Notes under the pieces: generated by a model
Databases searched by the model: none
Told to the model about the DNA's origin: nothing
Seen by the model: the letters and a program-made list of their open reading frames with translations, nothing else
Translations under genes and position numbers: made by a program
Assembly (NCBI RefSeq): GCF_000733475.1
Contig: NZ_JPFK01000009.1
Coordinates: 166,479 to 230,478, forward strand
DNA length: 64,000 bases
Reading direction: 5' to 3'
Source of the DNA: Mangrovimonas yunxiaonensis
GTDB taxonomy: Bacteria > Bacteroidota > Bacteroidia > Flavobacteriales > Flavobacteriaceae
Shown here: positions 63,001 through 64,000 of the stretch, in pieces
Layout: every line of letters starts with the position of its first letter
Position numbering within the stretch: the stretch's first letter is position 1

Positions 63001-64000
63001 CTGTGCCGGAAACCAATCGGTTTACACTTATACCTATACCCTAGACCTAACAACGGCGCCTGTAGTACCAGCCAATGGTTCAGAAACTGTTGAATGTCTT
63101 AGCGATGCTGTTCAACCTGCAGCACCGGTAGTAACCGATGCTTGTGGTAACGACATCACACCGACCATTACCGAGAACAACGATCCTAGCTGTGAAGGCG
63201 ATAAAGTATTCACCTTTACCTATGAGGACTGTGCCGGAAACCAATCGGTTTACACTTATACCTATACCCTAGACCTAACAACGGCGCCTGTAGTACCAGC
63301 CAATGGTTCAGAAACTGTTGAATGTCTTAGCGATGCTGTTCAACCTGCAGCACCGGTAGTAACCGATGCTTGTGGTAACGACATCACACCGACCATTACC
63401 GAAAATACTGATCCTAGCTGTGAGGGCGATAAAGTATTCACCTTTACTTATGAGGACTGTGCCGGAAACCAATCGGTTTACACTTATACGTATACGCTAG
63501 ACTTAACGACAGCGCCTGTAGTACCAGCCAATGGTTCAGAAACTGTTGAGTGTCTTAGCGATGCTGTTCAACCAACAGCACCAGTAGTAACCGATGCTTG
63601 TGGTAACGACATCACACCGACCATTACCGAGAACAACGATCCTAGCTGTGAAGGCGATAAAGTATTCACCTTTACTTATGAGGACTGTGCCGGAAACCAA
63701 TCGGTTTACACTTATACGTATACGCTAGACTTAACGACAGCGCCTGTCGTACCAGCCAATGGTTCAGAAACTGTTGAGTGTCTTAGCGATGCTGTTCAAC
63801 CAACAGCGCCGGTAGTAACCGATGCTTGTGGGAACGACATCACACCAACCATTACCGAAAATACTGATCCTAGCTGTGAAGGCGATAAAGTATTCACCTT
63901 TACTTATGAGGACTGCGCAGGAAACCAATCGGTTTACACTTATACCTATACCCTAGACCTAACAACGGCGCCTGTAGTACCAGCCAATGGTTCAGAAACT
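60053..64000 (+). CDS. Giant secreted PKD/SprB/Cys-repeat protein, C-terminus beyond window
   Basis: An open frame of 1316 complete codons with no stop before the window edge. It begins with a signal peptide (INYLVFVLFFSFNVHLTYSQ, residues 11-30), then a Cys-containing N-terminal domain (about 35-180), a PKD domain (about 182-280; YTLDFGDGSPVYNS, PYTVTLTVTDTAG), one SprB-like repeat (292-362; ISGG-type IIVSGGTAPYTYNW, GLTAGNYSVTVTDSNGC), a longer divergent Cys-rich unit, and an array of 76-residue repeats from residue 555 to the edge. Each repeat reads SETVECLSEAVQPTAPVVT ... ACGN ... DPSCEGDK ... DCAGNQSVYTYTY. The C-terminal sorting domain is expected outside the window; secretion by T9SS is inferred from the architecture. 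Confidence 0.85.
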   Translation, partial: MKTSAFKVKSINYLVFVLFFSFNVHLTYSQIIDTGITTEENASPCAVSGDNCGANSVEIHGAYIGFQNGDPVTDCDDINPGDDIYLYIEVAPNGSKHHFFAEFTVEIDGANPIVYHVTRPGPVIYGFYQAGPIPYTCGQEFELKDLLVSWSANASGGPTCPASENYSQCNGDVPNIKVDGPLYPNFVYDQICNTTYDVVFTSTTTGGKIREVGAAPDQLIANPYAYTLDFGDGSPVYNSGFQSSDFVFPTHTYPGVGPYTVTLTVTDTAGTTESVSMQVGPFALPLNITETITNVACNSSNNGAIDIIVSGGTAPYTYNWTASNGGSGIVAGAQNQSGLTAGNYSVTVTDSNGCQNTENYTITVSDSTTPLITAPNDETFDGCSNTDITNGTSSLAYSETAVTISTTDFTNEGGTFTEDNPNTITYQDSASGSCPIVITRTFTITDNCGLTASDTQTFTLNTPDFTISEPSGSETVECLADATESFTLPTVTDGCGNTLTPSNAEITDSPDPITCEGTRTYTYSYTDCNNTTKTWSYVYTIDLTTAPVVPANGSETVECLSEAVQPTAPVVTDACGNDITPTITENNDPSCEGDKVFTFTYEDCAGNQSVYTYTYTLDLTTAPVVPTNGSETVECLSEAVQPTAPVVTDACGNNITPTITENNDPSCEGDKVFTFTYEDCAGNQSVYTYTYTLDLTTAPVVPTNGSETVECLSEAVQPTAPVVTDACGNNITPTITENTDPSCEGDKVFTFTYEDCAGNQSVYTYTYTLDLTTAPVVPANGSETVECLSEAVQPTAPVVTDACGNNITPTITENNDPSCEGDKVFTFTYEDCAGNQSVYTYTYTLDLTTAPVVPANGSETVECLSEAVQPTAPVVTDACGNDITPTITENNDPSCEGDKVFTFTYEDCAGNQSVYTYTYTLDLTTAPVVPANGSETVECLSEAVQPTAPVVTDACGNDITPTITENTDPSCEGDKVFTFTYEDCAGNQSVYTYTYTLDLTTAPVVPANGSETVECLSDAVQPAAPVVTDACGNDITPTITENNDPSCEGDKVFTFTYEDCAGNQSVYTYTYTLDLTTAPVVPANGSETVECLSDAVQPAAPVVTDACGNDITPTITENTDPSCEGDKVFTFTYEDCAGNQSVYTYTYTLDLTTAPVVPANGSETVECLSDAVQPTAPVVTDACGNDITPTITENNDPSCEGDKVFTFTYEDCAGNQSVYTYTYTLDLTTAPVVPANGSETVECLSDAVQPTAPVVTDACGNDITPTITENTDPSCEGDKVFTFTYEDCAGNQSVYTYTYTLDLTTAPVVPANGSET
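61715..64000 (+). repeat. Tandem 228-bp coding repeats, ten full copies plus the start of an eleventh
   Basis: The unit GAAACTGTTGA recurs exactly every 228 bp (61715, 61943, 62171 ... 63767, 63995). From copy 5 on, copies alternate ENND and ENTD in the middle of the unit, and neighbouring pairs share other markers: SEA/PTAP in 5-6, SDA/PAAP in 7-8, SDA/PTAP in 9-10. This suggests growth by two-unit (456-bp) blocks or local gene conversion. The array continues past the window. Confidence 0.95.

Overview
The window is a low-GC chromosomal segment from a member of the Bacteroidota, most likely a marine-type Flavobacteriaceae. The evidence is: type IX secretion (T9SS) cargo with both type A and type B C-terminal sorting domains; PorP/SprF proteins; SprB-type adhesin repeats; a DnaX without the zinc-binding cysteines; many DUF and lipoprotein families typical of flavobacteria; near absence of Shine-Dalgarno sequences; and repeated occurrence of the Bacteroidota -7 element TAnnTTTG upstream of genes. 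No tRNA, IS element, prophage or CRISPR array was seen.

Layout. 0-5.6 kb: a TPR protein (cut by the left edge) and gyrA on the minus strand, divergent from clpC. 5.7-12 kb: a 2123-aa secreted protein with thirteen 87-residue Cys-containing repeats and a type A sorting domain. 12.4-21.4 kb: a SpoIIAA-like protein, hutH, a TlpA-like lipoprotein, nnr, a DUF1853 protein, and a coupled pair of lipoproteins (imelysin-like/di-heme peroxidase plus a PhoX-like propeller). 21.6-26.8 kb: gcvT, an SDR reductase, pterin dehydratase, yebC, an NTF2-like protein and a CarboxypepD_reg-like protein. 26.9-30 kb: a minus-strand cluster of acyltransferase, Fe-alcohol dehydrogenase (KdnB-like), HAD phosphatase and kdsB, pointing to (8-amino-)Kdo and lipid A/LPS chemistry. 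30-34.2 kb: DUF4126, a RecD/Dda-like helicase, a membrane protein, DUF3822 and rsmD. 34.3-39.4 kb: two exported proteins, RNase P RNA (rnpB, minus strand), dnaX, a lipoprotein and miaE. 39.5-43.1 kb: an outer-membrane beta-barrel protein, ppx and ppk1.

43.3-64 kb is a surface-adhesin region. A small secreted protein and a beta-helix protein precede a four-gene set whose order and domains match the gliding-motility set sprC-sprD-sprB-sprF: a short type B cargo; a PorP/SprF barrel fused to a long Ala/Glu/Lys helix and a SPOR-like end; a 2741-aa SprB-repeat adhesin with a type B sorting domain; and a stand-alone PorP/SprF protein. A sixA phosphatase follows, then another giant repeat protein (at least 1316 aa, ten full 76-residue repeats) that runs off the right edge.

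How the parts fit: the cargo proteins would be exported by a T9SS encoded elsewhere, and the PorP/SprF proteins would act as outer-membrane partners for the type B adhesins. The rest is housekeeping (replication, proteolysis, RNA processing and modification, polyphosphate, cofactor repair, envelope). The most unusual items are the SprD-like barrel-helix-SPOR fusion, the higher-order structure of the repeat arrays, the imelysin-like/di-heme peroxidase with its PhoX-like partner, and the KdnB-KdsB neighbourhood.
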